A DNA stretch of 64,000 bases from Glandiceps talaboti (GCF_964340395.1 NC_135567.1:18028806-18092805), one strand, 5' to 3'; counted from the first letter of the stretch, positions 1-10,823 are shown. A program made the numbers and translations. Notes: generated from the letters alone by a model not told the origin.

Positions 1-660
1 TCTTCTTCAACACGCTGTAAGAAACAAACATATCTTAAAAATATGTAACAATATAGTTCTAAATGGGATACGTTGCAGTGCATGCATGACCCAATAATAA
101 AAAACCTCGATTAATTCCAATATATAGACAATTGGTGATAGTATGTGTGAACGCTAGCCATTTGTACGAAAGTAGTACATGGTATATACGTGTTGTGATA
201 GTTGTATGTTGTGAAATGTGTACATAAATTTGCTAACATATAATAATTATTAAACAGCTAAGTCTCCTAAATAGTGATAATGGATCTTCAATTAATCATT
301 TTTTTGTCATGTAAAGAAGAATTGATAATGACGACTGTCCCCTCTTGTAATCGTCCTCCTCACTCTTGATCTCCCACAGCTTGTGACCTGCGCAGTCGCA
401 ACAAATAGTGTGCCGGGTGTATGGTTTATCTAAAATGTGCATACGTACGGGTAACAAATAAAATAACATCTCCATACAACTCGCGTCTGAATACATGGTA
501 GTATAATATGAATTCAACAGTTTAATATTCAGGTGTTATTTATGATACCATAATACTGTAGGTCATGATGCATGATGTGCCAGTCTACTTGATAAATTGG
601 GACAATTTAGATTCGACAATTGCTACAGAGGGCCAATGTACAACAAACTAAAACACTTAC
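1..660. other. Unresolved 3' region of the B-box/ZU5 gene
   Basis: The donor at 660 is phase 0. A minus-strand open stretch (about 300-510; contains HKLWEIKSEEDDYKRG) begins after a possible acceptor (tattcag), and its WEIKS-type end mildly resembles the end of UPA, but its phase is 1, so it does not join cleanly. The true next exon may lie outside the window. Otherwise the segment is AT-rich with nothing recognised. Confidence 0.4.
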
Positions 661-1310
661 CACTACATTATCAGGGTTATCATCTCCAACGTAGACTCGG
701 ACAATCATGTCATCACCTGGTTCAGGTAGATTATTATATACCCTGATGAATAACCTCATTGCTGTGTGTTCAGAACTTTCCTCGCTACAGACACATGTAA
801 ACTTGGTGAAGTGTTGTGTAAACACAAGCGAATAATTATCCATAATCAATTGATTATAATCACCGTCGTCGTTTTCTTCCCAGGTGCTTCTTTCGTTTAT
901 GTCCGTGTCGCTCTTAATGACAGTTAGGGTCTGTATATTATCGCTGACAGCACAGTGAGGCATTGATATGATGACTGGCTTCTCAAAACTCGTACCATGA
1001 GGACCGCAAACAACCACCGGGCTAACTCTTCTTCCACGTCGGCTGGAGGTGGGTCGATGCTCACCAGTTGGACTGGAAGACCACTCCATTTGCATTCTTT
1101 CTGTCTCATCCCACTGAACTCCAACATAAATAGACTTAGATTGGCCCTTTGGAATCGCCCCTGGTGGAATAAGAAGTCTTACGCCCGTGTTCGGCACGTC
1201 TACAAAATTACCCTCTTCAGTCACATCAAGCGTGGAGAAGATTCCACTGCATTTATCTGGAAGGGTATTGTCAGTCCTATCTTCAGATACACATACTCTT
1301 TCAACTTCTT
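661..1310 (-). CDS. Exon 4: ZU5 domain and start of UPA
   Basis: The acceptor ttttttaatag opens a 650-nt exon in phase 1, closed by GTAGTG|GTAAGTG in phase 0. The ZU5 domain starts at SGIFSTLDVTEEGNF, continues through GVRLLIPPGAIPKGQ and VVVCGPHGTSFEKPVIISMP, and is followed by HFTKFTCVC and RLFIRVYNNLP...IRVYVGDDNPDN type strands that open UPA in UNC5/PIDD/ankyrin proteins. The exon ends inside UPA, so at least one more exon is required. Confidence 0.8.
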
Positions 1311-2968
1311 CTATTAAAAAGACAATATTATTTAAATGAATTTCTCACAAATGATATTTACACATTCATATTTTGTTCTAAATGGGAGAAGCTCCAGTAG
1401 TTTTTTTCTTTGACGATTATCGCCACCTACCTCTTCCATCCGCCATTGGTATCATGGCAACTGGCTCATAAATTAACTAAAGGGGTGAGGACATATTTCC
1501 AGGTTTGCAAACAGTTGATAAGGACACATAGGGTAATTGTACGTGATGATTGATAAAGTTCCTATGACAATAGTGATGACGTCACTGAGGTATTATCAGT
1601 GGTGCCAAAGGTCAACACATGGAGTGAATAGCAATACGTTTGACAGGAATACTGAGATACCGTATACAATCATGGTTTCAGAGCTTCTGTGTTTAATAGT
1701 AGCAAGACATTATTTTGCTATTAAGTAAATGTCATTGAAAGTCGTATCAAACAATTGGCTAGCTTACCTTCCACCTTCTCAGTGCTAGAGGTGTTGACAC
1801 TTGGAGTAGCTTCTTTGGTGACAGTCACAGTAATTGGTGTTCCAGGTAATTGTAGATGACCAACCCTGATAATGATTTGGTGTCTTCCTTCCAGTTCCCC
1901 ATGCAAAGTAATACTATGTGTACCATCAACGTTACGTTCAACACTTAGGTTTTCACATGCGCCATCTGGCTTTTCCAGCTCTGCAGTCACCTTCTCCAGT
2001 GAAGTAATATCTATGCCATTGACGTCTTTGGTTATTACAGTACGAGTTATGATTTCACCGATATTCATCCTTTTTGGAAATTCTTCGATGACACACTGAG
2101 ATGCACATACCTCAGATATTAGATACCCATGCACTGGGTCGGCTGAGTTGATCGGGATATATTCAGCATTTGTGAATATTGGTACTCGTTTCCTTTTAAC
2201 GCTAGACAGCTTATCGCTCAAGGATGAAATTTCATCTCTTTTAGAAATGAAATCTATGGGTGATCCATCGATTACTTCCTCTACAGAACTGTGAATATCG
2301 CTGACGGTTTTGTGGCTTAATTTCATTTCTGCTAACTGGACTGTCATTTTTTTAATCCTCTTTACTTGAAGACTCATGTTCTTCAGACAGCTTCTTGTAT
2401 TGTTTTCATGATGCTGTTGTTCAACTTTTGATTTGCTAATTGAATCTTCAAGTTTTGATATTTCCCGGGCAATCGTTTCTTCCAAGTCCACCGCACTTGA
2501 AACAGCCGTGTCTTGTTCTTTGATGCATTTCTCTAAGGTATCTTGTATATCTCGACGGTCATGATTTATGTTACAGTGGCCATTGACAATGCAGACTTTG
2601 CAAACAGCCACTTGACAAATGTGACAGTAATATGCAATGGTATTGCTAGGGTGTAGTTTGCAGTATAATTTCGTGATAATTACTCGTTTTCTATAATTTC
2701 TGGTGGGTTTGGGATATCGCGTAGGCTTTAATATTTGTTGGTCTTTACCTTTGACGTAGTCACTATCAACACCCAAGTAGTCGCTGACCAGTGCTGGATT
2801 CCAGTAAGGTATACTTTGTGTAGTCGGCCTATGTGAATGTTCAGCTCTAATAATGCGCGTTTCAGGACTAATCTCTCGCCATGTGGACTGCGGTTTGATA
2901 GTTAAATCTGAATATGGATTTCTTGCACGTGCCAGCCTGTAAGCTGTAGAAATGAGTAATATATATAA

Positions 2969-3026
<58 letters not shown>

Positions 3027-3080
3027 TTGATAGTTCTGGAACTCTTTCTTGGTTGTAACTCGGAGTTTCACGCTCATCAG

Positions 3081-3121
<41 letters not shown>

Positions 3122-3322
3122 CTCGGTGAGTATCAATCTGCTAAGACAGTGCTCTATACCGCAGTGGCAGAGCGTAATAGTTTTGGTAGTACTGGAACTC
3201 TTTCTTGGTTGTAACTCGGAGTTTCACGCATTGCGCGATCATCAGACAACTGCAGTTGTCTGATGATCGCGCAATGCGTGAAACTCCGAGTTACAACCAA
3301 GAAAGAGTTCCAGTACTACCAA

Positions 3323-3357
<35 letters not shown>

Positions 3358-6300
3358 GAGCAAAGGTCAGGGTTGAGCAATACATAGCAGGTTGGTCAAT
3401 ACATTATGAAGTTTTGTTTCTCGAGACACAAATCAAGAGCCTGCATATATATTAATAGAAAGTAATATTCTGAGCTGGAGACTACAATTTTGATCTTGAC
3501 CACGACCTTTAAGTATACATATATTTGGAAATTTTATTGTAAGAGGCTATGGTCAAAAGTCTGTCTGAAAAATAGCTCGAAAGTGTTTCGACAGTAACCA
3601 CCGTTTTCAAGGGCAAGCTTTAATTTGCACAATATCTCAGCAATACAAAAAAAATGTTAAGGCTATGTCTTCGGTGAAGCATTGTTTATCGTAGTGGGGA
3701 TGGGGGCACCGGGAAACACCACTTTGATGAAAATCACCTGACCCCACCTAGAATTTAAAATGTAAACTCCCTAATACCAATCTACTTCATTGTCACATTA
3801 TAAATTCATTATCGTTTTATCTACGGATTCCTATTTTGCTATTTAAAATTCGTATGCATTCGTATACATCACATTTATTTCAACCGTTTATCTGAACATG
3901 GGAGGGGTCAAAAATTGTTTTAAAAAAAGGTTAAATAAATTCAATCAAATGGCATACAAAGAACTGCTATTTATGTCTCAATTCTGAGATGCATGGAATA
4001 TGTCGAAAGCCTTTTCCTACCTGGTGGTGACCCATACAGTGCTGCTACAACCGACTGAGAATATTTCTTGGCTTGGATTTTTGTCATCTGCCTACGTTTA
4101 AATTCTTCTACGTCTTCCACCTCCACATTGTATAGGTCATCTCTGGGGATGTTAAGATTTCTGCATGTGTTGATCACCTCAGTACCAATATTCCTGATAT
4201 CTGCCGACCAATTGTCGACATTTGAGCAATGTGACGATATTCCTGAATGGATAAGAGAATTCATTGTTTACATGACAAATAGTATTTTTCATAATGACTA
4301 ATAGGATAGAACACCACATTCGGTTGAGATACAGTACCACAACAAGCTGCCCCATTTTATCCCATGGACGAATTTTAAGACTATAATCATACGAGTTAGT
4401 TTGAGATATTCCATCTCTGAGCAATACACCATCTCAGACCGCTGTTGTTTGGGATTTCCAGCATGGGTAAACTAAGGTTCAGTAGTGCTTTAGCCGTCGA
4501 GAAAGGTAGGTACTAAGAAGTAGTTAGGTAGGTAGGTAGGTAGGTAGGTAGGGAGGGGTGTGTGATTGCATTCAGTCATGCATGCAAGTGTTCGTATAAA
4601 GTCAACGACACAAGTTTGTTGACAACCGAATTTTGAAATAAATAATAGTAATAATATCGATTTATGTTAAGAGGGTGGGCAAAAGGAGGGGGTGTCCTCC
4701 ACTACAGTTGACGGGAAAAAACGTTTTCAGTCACAAATTACGAAGATGGAATTTCTTTTTTTACACGATGCAAAAATAATTTGAAGTTTACATTTTACAA
4801 TTATATTACTGGAAAGTTGATGGAAAGGCATTCTATCTTCATGGGTGTACGAGTTTTGTGATACCACTCCTAGTGGTCATAACAAACCTATATTTGGTGG
4901 AGTGAGTAGTCAGGGTCTATAGGCTAGTTCCCAACATTATTGATACAATTCGTTGAATGATCGTCTTATGAATATGTTGCTTTTGATATCGCTAACTGTA
5001 AAAGCAGCGGGTAAAATAATATAGCTAGGCGGGAAGTACTATAACGTGGAAGCTTAGTGACCGAGTGGAGGGTTGGTCAGGGAGGGGTGTCCCGCCTTTG
5101 AATTTTTTTTTCCGAAAGTCTGTGACTAAAAGTATGTGTTCTGGACATACGTTGACGTGTGAGTTGATTATATAATGCATGCACTTCTGGTAACAGGAGA
5201 AATATTGAAGAATCAGTCAGCATACAGAGAAATATGCTTATTTATTACATGTATATTGTAAGCCATACCACTCAGTATCCAAAATAGTGTACAGTGCATG
5301 CATATATGTGGAACCCCGCTTGGTCAGCTTTCGGACGGTGATTAGTATTGTATCTGTTCATGGTCTGAGTTTTTTTTGAATCCTTCAAACGTCGTGCAAT
5401 TATGGTACCGTTTTATGCATTATCTATAACATTTAGGAAACAGTGATGCTTTTTACGGATTACAATCAGAATGAACAGTTGATTATGCAGTACACCGACC
5501 ACTTAATTACGATCTTACGGGTTTTAATGCATTTTACGCACAGTTTAAATAATTTAAAAGTAAATTGGCCCGATTACGAAGTATGACAATACCCCTTGTC
5601 CACCTTCTATGAAGAAAGATAGTAAATATTTTACTTTTTACTCTATAAATTGACCCTCTTTGAGTTAGTACTAAAATACGAAATACGAATACAAAAAGTC
5701 TTGCTTGACCACGTCTTCCCATCTGTTACAGCTATGCTAAGATAGTTGGTACATGGCTGTGGGAAATACCTATGTTACAGCTATGTTAACATAGCTGGTA
5801 CATGGCTGTGGGAAAAAGCTCTTGTACATGGATGTTGTAAAAACCTATGCTGCATTGCTATTTTTCATATCCATGTTACATTGATACCAGTTACACATCT
5901 GTCAAATCTTGGTATGTTACATCTAGTGTGTTGGCCAGAGCTGTTACAGGGATATTGTACACATAGCTGGTGCAGTCCTCATGGCTCCACTGAGCTGGTA
6001 CAGCTATGTGCACAACCCTGCCCTATGTATGTGAATGTTACAGGGGTGTGCAAGGTTCCCTGTGTAGGCTGATTAGATGTGTTGAGTATGGGACAAAGTC
6101 ATACGTTTGACTTAATTTCGTCGTGGTGAAATCCCCCTTAGGGCTGTAGATAGTCAGGAATGGCAAATGGCACTTCGCCTCATATTATGCCTGGTAGAGA
6201 TGGTGGTTATATGAGTCACATGCATGGCCGAGGTGGGTAAATTAGATATTTTGTATTTACATAGTAAACATCCATGTTGGTTGTTATGCCAGGTCACATT

Positions 6301-6460
6301 TTTCAATTTACCGATCAATTCACCAAGGTGGCACCCAAAATAGTCTCAGCTTAACGACAACTGTGTTAAAATCACTCAGTAGATTGAGAATAAGCATGAC
6401 ACACTTACCTGAATCAGAGTCATCGTCACTGTCATCGATATCAATAACTCGAAATGCCAT
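661..6460 (-). CDS. B-box / coiled coil / filamin / ZU5-UPA protein (TRIM-like, RING-less), 3' incomplete
   Basis: Four coding exons join in one frame: 6409-6460, 4021-4242, 1768-2943 and 661-1310. The first three introns are all phase 1 with GT-AG ends, giving exactly 700 codons before the last donor. Visible order: acidic N-terminus (MAFRVIDIDDSDDDSDS), an unassigned ~74-residue helical-looking segment, a B-box zinc finger near residues 185-222, a coiled coil to about 320, a filamin-type immunoglobulin-like repeat near 365-475, a ZU5 domain near 505-610 with the GVRLLIPPGAIP signature, and the start of a UPA domain (RVYVGDDNPDN). B-box-filamin proteins are normally E3 ligases or scaffolds; ZU5-UPA belongs to UNC5, PIDD and ankyrins. 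No RING is present, so ligase activity is not supported. A Death domain often follows UPA, but I found none. The 3' exon(s) could not be placed within 1-660. A signalling or scaffold role is inferred. Confidence 0.75.
1311..1767. other. Intron 3 of the B-box/ZU5 gene
   Basis: The 457-bp intron between exons 3 and 4 has GT-AG ends on the minus strand, phase 1 both sides. Nothing else is recognised inside. Confidence 0.65.
1768..2943 (-). CDS. Exon 3: B-box, coiled coil, filamin repeat
   Basis: Open for 1,176 nt from the acceptor tttctacag to the donor GAAG|GTAAGC. The zinc-binding pattern is CKLH, CHIC, CKVC, then NGHCNINH, as in B-box type 2. It is followed by a heptad-rich region (about 100 residues) and a filamin/ABP280 repeat with the NVDGTHSITL core and the LPGTPITVTV end strand. 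This order is that of TRIM2/TRIM3/TRIM71 without RING or NHL. A second AG seven bases downstream (2936) would break phase, so 2943 is preferred. Confidence 0.8.
2972..3022. repeat. (TA)n microsatellite next to the exon 3 acceptor
   Basis: About 25 TA units lie some 30 bp upstream (in transcription) of the exon 3 acceptor. Two more TA runs occur at 3084-3121 and 3327-3352, so the ribozyme-like repeat copies are bracketed by TA tracts. Confidence 0.95.
3021..3083 (-). repeat. Truncated copy of the hammerhead-like repeat
   Basis: This 63-bp segment matches the left arm of the palindrome at 3177-3328 (shared atagtttt, ggaactctttcttggttg and aactcggagtttcacg blocks). Read on the minus strand it keeps CTGATGA and GAAAC, but the helix II segment between them is reduced to four bases. 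It is flanked on both sides by TA repeats. Confidence 0.85.
3177..3328. repeat. Perfect palindrome with 76-bp arms
   Basis: 3177-3252 is the exact reverse complement of 3253-3328, centred on CTGCAG with no spacer. It is two inverted copies of a short repeat that also occurs as a partial copy at 3021-3083. It lies in intron 2 of the B-box/ZU5 gene. A perfect spacer-free inverted repeat suggests a recent head-to-head insertion or dimer. Confidence 0.95.
3255..3297 (+). ncRNA. Hammerhead ribozyme-like motif, type I, short helix III
   Basis: Core elements occur in canonical order: a 5' strand GTTGT (3255-3259), CTGATGA (3260-3266), a helix II hairpin of CGC/GCG with loop GCAAT, GAAA (3280-3283), a three-base-pair helix III (ACT/AGT, loop CCG), the cleavage triplet GTT, then ACAAC (3293-3297) pairing with GTTGT. 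A very short helix III is typical of hammerheads in Penelope-like elements and retrozymes, which act as dimers. A U-U mismatch at the base of helix II is atypical. The palindrome places the same motif on the minus strand. Activity is not shown. Confidence 0.6.
4021..4242 (-). CDS. Exon 2 of the B-box/ZU5 gene, unassigned helical segment
   Basis: A pyrimidine-rich acceptor (cttatccattcag) precedes 222 nt open in one frame, ending at CCAG|GTAGG. Both ends are phase 1. The product (GISSHCSNVDNWSADIRNIG..., ...YSQSVVAALYGSPP) is probably mostly helical. It faintly recalls a death-fold module but lacks a convincing signature, so I leave it unassigned. Confidence 0.6.
4524..4552. repeat. (TAGG)n microsatellite
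   Basis: About seven TAGG units, inside intron 1 of the B-box/ZU5 gene. Confidence 0.9.
5725..6060. repeat. Degenerate tandem repeat in intron 1
   Basis: Diverged copies of a block with 'ggtacatggctgtggg' and 'tgttacagctatg' recur at irregular spacing. A plus-strand open frame across it is a by-product of the repeat and shows no domain. Confidence 0.55.
6067..6262 (+). mobile_element. Dispersed MITE-like repeat, family 2, 5'-truncated copy
   Basis: Shares several blocks with 11340-11609 and 60600-60837: gagtatggga.aaagt, tttgacttaattt, ggttgtagac.gtca-like, agagatggtggtta, and ggtgggtaaatt. The left end with the CACTAT terminus is missing. It lies within intron 1 of the B-box/ZU5 gene. Confidence 0.7.
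6409..6460 (-). CDS. Exon 1 (start codon) of the B-box/ZU5 gene
   Basis: ATG at 6460 opens 17 codons rich in Asp and Ser, then splits a glycine codon at a strong donor (CAG|GTAAGT). Phase 1 matches the next exon. The exon is too short to stand out as an ORF; the evidence is the donor, the ATG and the phase agreement. Confidence 0.65.
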
Positions 6461-6604
6461 CTTGGTGTAAATATACCGTGAATCGACTGGTACACTCTGT
6501 CAGGAGGGCGATACGTGGATCAATGGCGGCACGAAAGGTACTACTTCCTCACAGTTTAACGCAATTACACTACAGCGGAGTGATTATTAAATGTCCTGCT
6601 AACC

Positions 6605-6674
6605 TGTGATACATCAAACAGGGCTCTCGACAAATCAGAATGCGAGATTGTTGACAGGTAACGTAAATAATTAT
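6605..6674 (-). mobile_element. Terminal fragment of the TIR element found at 57167-57892
   Basis: On the minus strand this reads ACCTGTCAACAATCTCGCATTCTGATT... GTCGAGAGCCCTG, nearly the same as the left end of the 57.2-kb element. It lies about 145 bp upstream of the ATG at 6460, so it could sit in the promoter or 5'UTR of the B-box/ZU5 gene. Confidence 0.75.
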
Positions 6675-6836
6675 TAGGTCAGGTACCTGACTACACCAGT
6701 CTCCATATGAGTGAATACCTGCTAAACCTATGGAGACCACTGTTTTCTTAAGATATGATTGAGGTGAATTATTCTGGAAGTTGATGATGGGTTACCGACA
6801 ATTGACGAAATCAGGAAAAGTAAAAGAAATTGGCCA

Positions 6837-6839
6837 TAT

Positions 6840-6878
<39 letters not shown>

Positions 6879-6880
6879 TT
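6837..6880. repeat. (TTTA)n microsatellite
   Basis: About eleven ATTT units upstream of the B-box/ZU5 gene. Confidence 0.95.
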
Positions 6881-7369
6881 TTAAGTAAAGTGTTCATACT
6901 TACATTTCTGTTCTTGTTTACAATCGATTGATCGGGCAATAAGGCCACTAGCTTTCAAGGTCTATATTTTCAAAGGCATACGTCGTCTGGGCACGCACGA
7001 TACAACTTGCCCAGATATAACATTTAATGCAAAGACATTCTTCAAACTATACTCATCTAATGCCAGTATGTTATATTTTCTCTCAGTTTTGCAAGTATAC
7101 CAATTTTTGTTGAACCTCTTTATTGTAAACGAAGGTACATGGAACTTATACAAGGATAGGTCGAATATATGATGTCACAATATTTCATAGACCTGGCCAG
7201 ACAATTCCAAAAGGAAATTCGGACCTAGTTTCAGGTTGCGTAGTTACCTTTTGTCATTCGATCAATAGTTAATCAGCTGCATACAACACCAGTAATCCAT
7301 ACAGTTTAAATTTTATGGTGATACATTATACTGCATCAAGTATATATGACTTTAAGGGCGTTTGTTTTC

Positions 7370-7545
7370 TTTTTTTAATCTGTGAATTATCTTTTTTTGT
7401 ACTCATGGGACTCAAATGATGTAATTGTTGTACTTCAAGTGATTCGAGGTAACATACACTCTAATGTGAACATTGTCCCTTCCAATATATCATGGTTAAT
7501 AATCAAACAGCCCGCTAATGAAATGGTTATGTTGTCCACCTTGGG
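7370..7545 (+). repeat. Dispersed repeat, copy 1 of 2
   Basis: Shares gaattatc, tactca.gggactcaa, caatatatc.tggttaat.atc and aaacagc-type blocks in the same order with 9320-9480. The copies are clearly diverged. Confidence 0.6.
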
Positions 7546-7628
7546 TCTTGGTCTGTATCTGCGTCTTTTTGTGAAGTATCGACAAGAAAACTCTACAAAC
7601 TTTGGTACCGTTCAAGTAGATGTTGTAT

Positions 7629-7629
7629 A

Positions 7630-7664
<35 letters not shown>

Positions 7665-7819
7665 CAACAACAACACCAATAATGATAATAATAATAATCA
7701 TAATAATAACACCACCACCAACAACAAAAACAACAACAACAACAACAATAATAATAATCATAATAATAACAATAACAACAACACCACCAACACCAACAAC
7801 ACAACAACAACAACAGCAA
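7629..7819. repeat. Compound trinucleotide array (CAG, CAA, AAT, ACC)
   Basis: About 190 bp of imperfect CAG/CAA/AAT/ACC triplets. Long open frames across it are low-complexity artefacts. Confidence 0.95.
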
Positions 7820-8410
7820 AGATATATGTAATAGTAGCAATCTGATTTGCCATGTTGACCTAAGTATGAGTTTGTGCTAGCCTTTTCGACCTTTAAAAAT
7901 AGATTACAAACATTCAGTTAGTCGCTAAAATCATCAGCTTTATGTGTATAATTTTGTGTAATATGTTCCTATTTTAAACTAATAAATATATGCAAATGAA
8001 GCGTGTACACCAATTAGGAATAATCTGTACGATTATATCACTAAACTATATGTTTATCGTGCACACCAACACACACATTTGATCGTTGCATTTCTGCCCC
8101 TGTAAATAAACACTAATGTGGAATCTCAGTTAAAGCAAACACACGTATATATTTAATTCACACGGTGGTTTATTAATGTAAACACGTACAACATTAGGTT
8201 CCACGGTCTACAGTCCGCCGCCGCCCATCAACGAACGGACCCGAGTGCAGGTAGTGGAATTAAGTGTACCATACTTCTAAAACTTAAGAAAGTAGACACA
8301 TTTTTTACTTATTTATATAGAATCATTTTTATTAGTTCCTGTATCGAATTATTACATAAGCAAATCATGCCAAACATTTACGTTTCATTGTGTGGCGTTG
8401 CACATTTTAG

Positions 8411-8687
8411 TCAGTGCCATGCTTATTTGTCGAACCGTTTATGGTTTCCAATGACAACGACCCAGATGGCAGACATCCTATGGTGGTAAGCGAATGATTC
8501 TATGAAAAGATTATTGTCGATAGCAGGATCACTAACTATCTCAACTTCTAGGTACTTTATGGCGTCCCTGACCCAAGACGAGTTCATTTCACTGCGGGCA
8601 GGTCATGTTTTCCCTGAGAGAGAATTATACTTCCATGTTCTATTTGGGTGGTTTAATAACGTTTTGTCCCGCGTTTCATATACCTAA
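8411..8687 (+). pseudogene. Possible two-exon gene fragment, weakly BACK-like
   Basis: An acceptor (gcacattttag) opens 75 nt ending TATGGTG|GTAAGC in phase 2. After a 66-nt interval with an ACTAAC branch-like site and acceptor cttctag at 8551, the frame continues for 45 codons to a stop at 8687. The product contains YFMASLTQDEFISLRAG, then LYFHVLFGWFNN, which weakly recalls the BACK domain of BTB-Kelch proteins but is too short for a complete one. No start codon is supported. It could be a gene remnant or chance. Confidence 0.25.
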
Positions 8688-8986
8688 ACACATGTAAAAG
8701 ACATTGAAATTGAACGGCCACAAACTATCTAAGGAGTATTTTCTAGTCGAACACAGACATCCCTCAAACAAAATATGTAGTTTCCCATATCTATACATTT
8801 TGGCTACATTCAAAATTTGGTGCTATAAACAGTAGACGTATTTCCATGGATGTAACAGTCATTTCTGGGAGCATAGACAAAGCCGCGTCTGTTCACCTTC
8901 GTAGTTGGATACACATAGATCGAAACGTCCTACATTCTGTAACACGTGTGCTTCTCAAATGGTAACATGCTATGTCCACCAGACAG

Positions 8987-9079
8987 GATATTATTGCTGT
9001 AGTATATAATTGCCTTCATGTAATGCAACAGATACAAGCAGCTGACCCATTATTGGACGAACGGCAGAGGATGAGAGAA
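8987..9079 (+). CDS. Possible isolated exon, unknown product
   Basis: An open stretch bounded by an acceptor-like AG (or an ATG at 8972) and a good donor (GAGAGAA|GTAAGT). It encodes a helical-looking peptide, DIIAVVYNCLHVMQQIQAAD, then PLLDERQRMRE. Composition looks coding, but no partner exon was found. Confidence 0.25.
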
Positions 9080-9138
9080 GTAAGTTTAGTTTCTTTAGTT
9101 GTAGAGGTGACATTAAATGGGTTTTCCTTTTTTATGTT

Positions 9139-9139
9139 A

Positions 9140-9199
<60 letters not shown>
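9139..9199. repeat. (AC)n microsatellite
   Basis: About 30 uninterrupted AC units. Confidence 0.97.
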
Positions 9200-9201
<2 letters not shown>

Positions 9202-9319
9202 CAGACTTATTTGTCAAAGAATGGTTACGTTAAGGAAATTCTAAAGTAGCTACTCGGGCCAGATGTAACTCCTATATGCAAAAGTTGCTGATATCACGTG
9301 TAAATATATTTTCTTTTGT

Positions 9320-9480
9320 TAACTTTTATTGGGAATTATCATTTTTTATACTCAGGGGACTCAAGTACGGTTGCACCTCCACTGGCTTGATAAAACATGC
9401 GTTAATTTGAGCGGGAAATATAGTATACAATATATCGTGGTTAATCATCGAACAGCTATCTCATAAAAATAGTTTTATTG
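9320..9480 (+). repeat. Dispersed repeat, copy 2 of 2
   Basis: Diverged relative of 7370-7545 (see that entry). No coding potential seen. Confidence 0.6.
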
Positions 9481-10823
9481 TCAGTGTTGGAATTCCTCTC
9501 AGCGATTTTCTGTTATGCAGACAAATACAAACAAACACACACAAATGCTACAGAGATCCATTCGAGTTTGGGACTATGTGACAGGGCTATACTGCACGCT
9601 CTACATCACGTTGCTGTGGAACTGTCAAGGCTTTCCCAGTCAGTCCATAGGCTATCCCAGAGTCACCCAGGCCCGGCAAACATAGCACCTGTTATAAAAG
9701 GACACATCGTGTACACAACATAAGCATCTATTTAAATTTTGATCTGAGTTTCTACTCTTAAATTCAACAGATAATTCTTTATACTATGAAAAAAATTAAG
9801 TAATACTATAAAACCTACATATGAGTGAGTTATTACAAACTTCATGAATATAATTTTGTCAATTACCAATGTCTCTTCTATATCTAAAATGTGAAAAAGA
9901 AAAAAATGCTACTTATTGGTTTGATCAGAATGTTGCATAAAATAAATAAAGCATACACTGTACATACAACTACTGTATTTTTATTTACATTTCAAAGAAA
10001 TATTACACAACAAGTCAATTATTTCATTGAATAGAACCCCGTGACAAATACAAGCATAATAATTTTAAATAAAGAAAACCATATAAGTTACATATCAGAT
10101 ACTAAAGTGTATTTAAAATAAGAAATCAGGTGGTATATATATAAGGTGAATACATTGTCACAATACACTATATGTTTAACTATACACACACATATTTATT
10201 TGCCAGAAGTCGAAAATGGAAAAAAGTTGAAATAAAATTGACACACCAAGTGAAGAAAACGAATTAGTTAAGTAAATACAATGAAAAGTAAATATAAAAT
10301 AACTTTAAACTCCTGGCTGGACCACAAAAAAAAGTTTGTTCAAACTAGTCGTGTTTTTTGGCCCAAGGAAAACATATACAGTAATTTATGCAATACTGAG
10401 TACAGAAATAGAATTGTAGGATTAACCTTTGAACTTTAGGCAAAATGTGTAGCAGTTGAACTGACTAGTACACTTATAGAATTCATGATATCATATTAGT
10501 ATTATGTTCTCTCATCCCATCTACTTTTGGAAGTGATATAAGAAATGAAATTGTATGGAATTTCTTTTCTATGCTCACAAACATTTCATATTGAGAAATT
10601 CTAACATGTTGTGAAAATGATGTTCTAAAGAAATATGTATATTCATTGACAAAAAAGAATTAATATCTAAAAGTAAGCTACAAAATGGTGACTTAGGACA
10701 ACCCCCACTACCAAGGTATATCAAAAAATATTTCCATTTTTGCTATGCATGATCTACTAGAGAAAAGATACTAAAACAAATGTAACAAAGGAGAAGTAAA
10801 CTGCTATCAATTGTCGATTTTCA
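9481..10823. other. Gene-free AT-rich stretch
   Basis: No splice-supported coding region, tRNA or long repeat seen. It lies about 2-3 kb beyond the 3' end of the Ubl/Death gene. Confidence 0.6.

Larger units (their letters stand above)
6881..8410. other. Gene-free stretch with a diverged repeat and a trinucleotide array
   Basis: Holds a repeat copy at 7370-7545 and the triplet array at 7629-7819. No coding region with splice support was found in the rest. Confidence 0.6.

Noticed and set aside
607-660. Extension of the ZU5 exon past 660 to an in-frame stop at 607
   Set aside because: A strong donor (GTAAGTG) lies at 660 and the following residues do not continue UPA.
2952-3263. Plus-strand ORF across the TA repeats and palindrome
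   Set aside because: Its protein is IY repeats plus translated ribozyme-like repeat; no coding signal.
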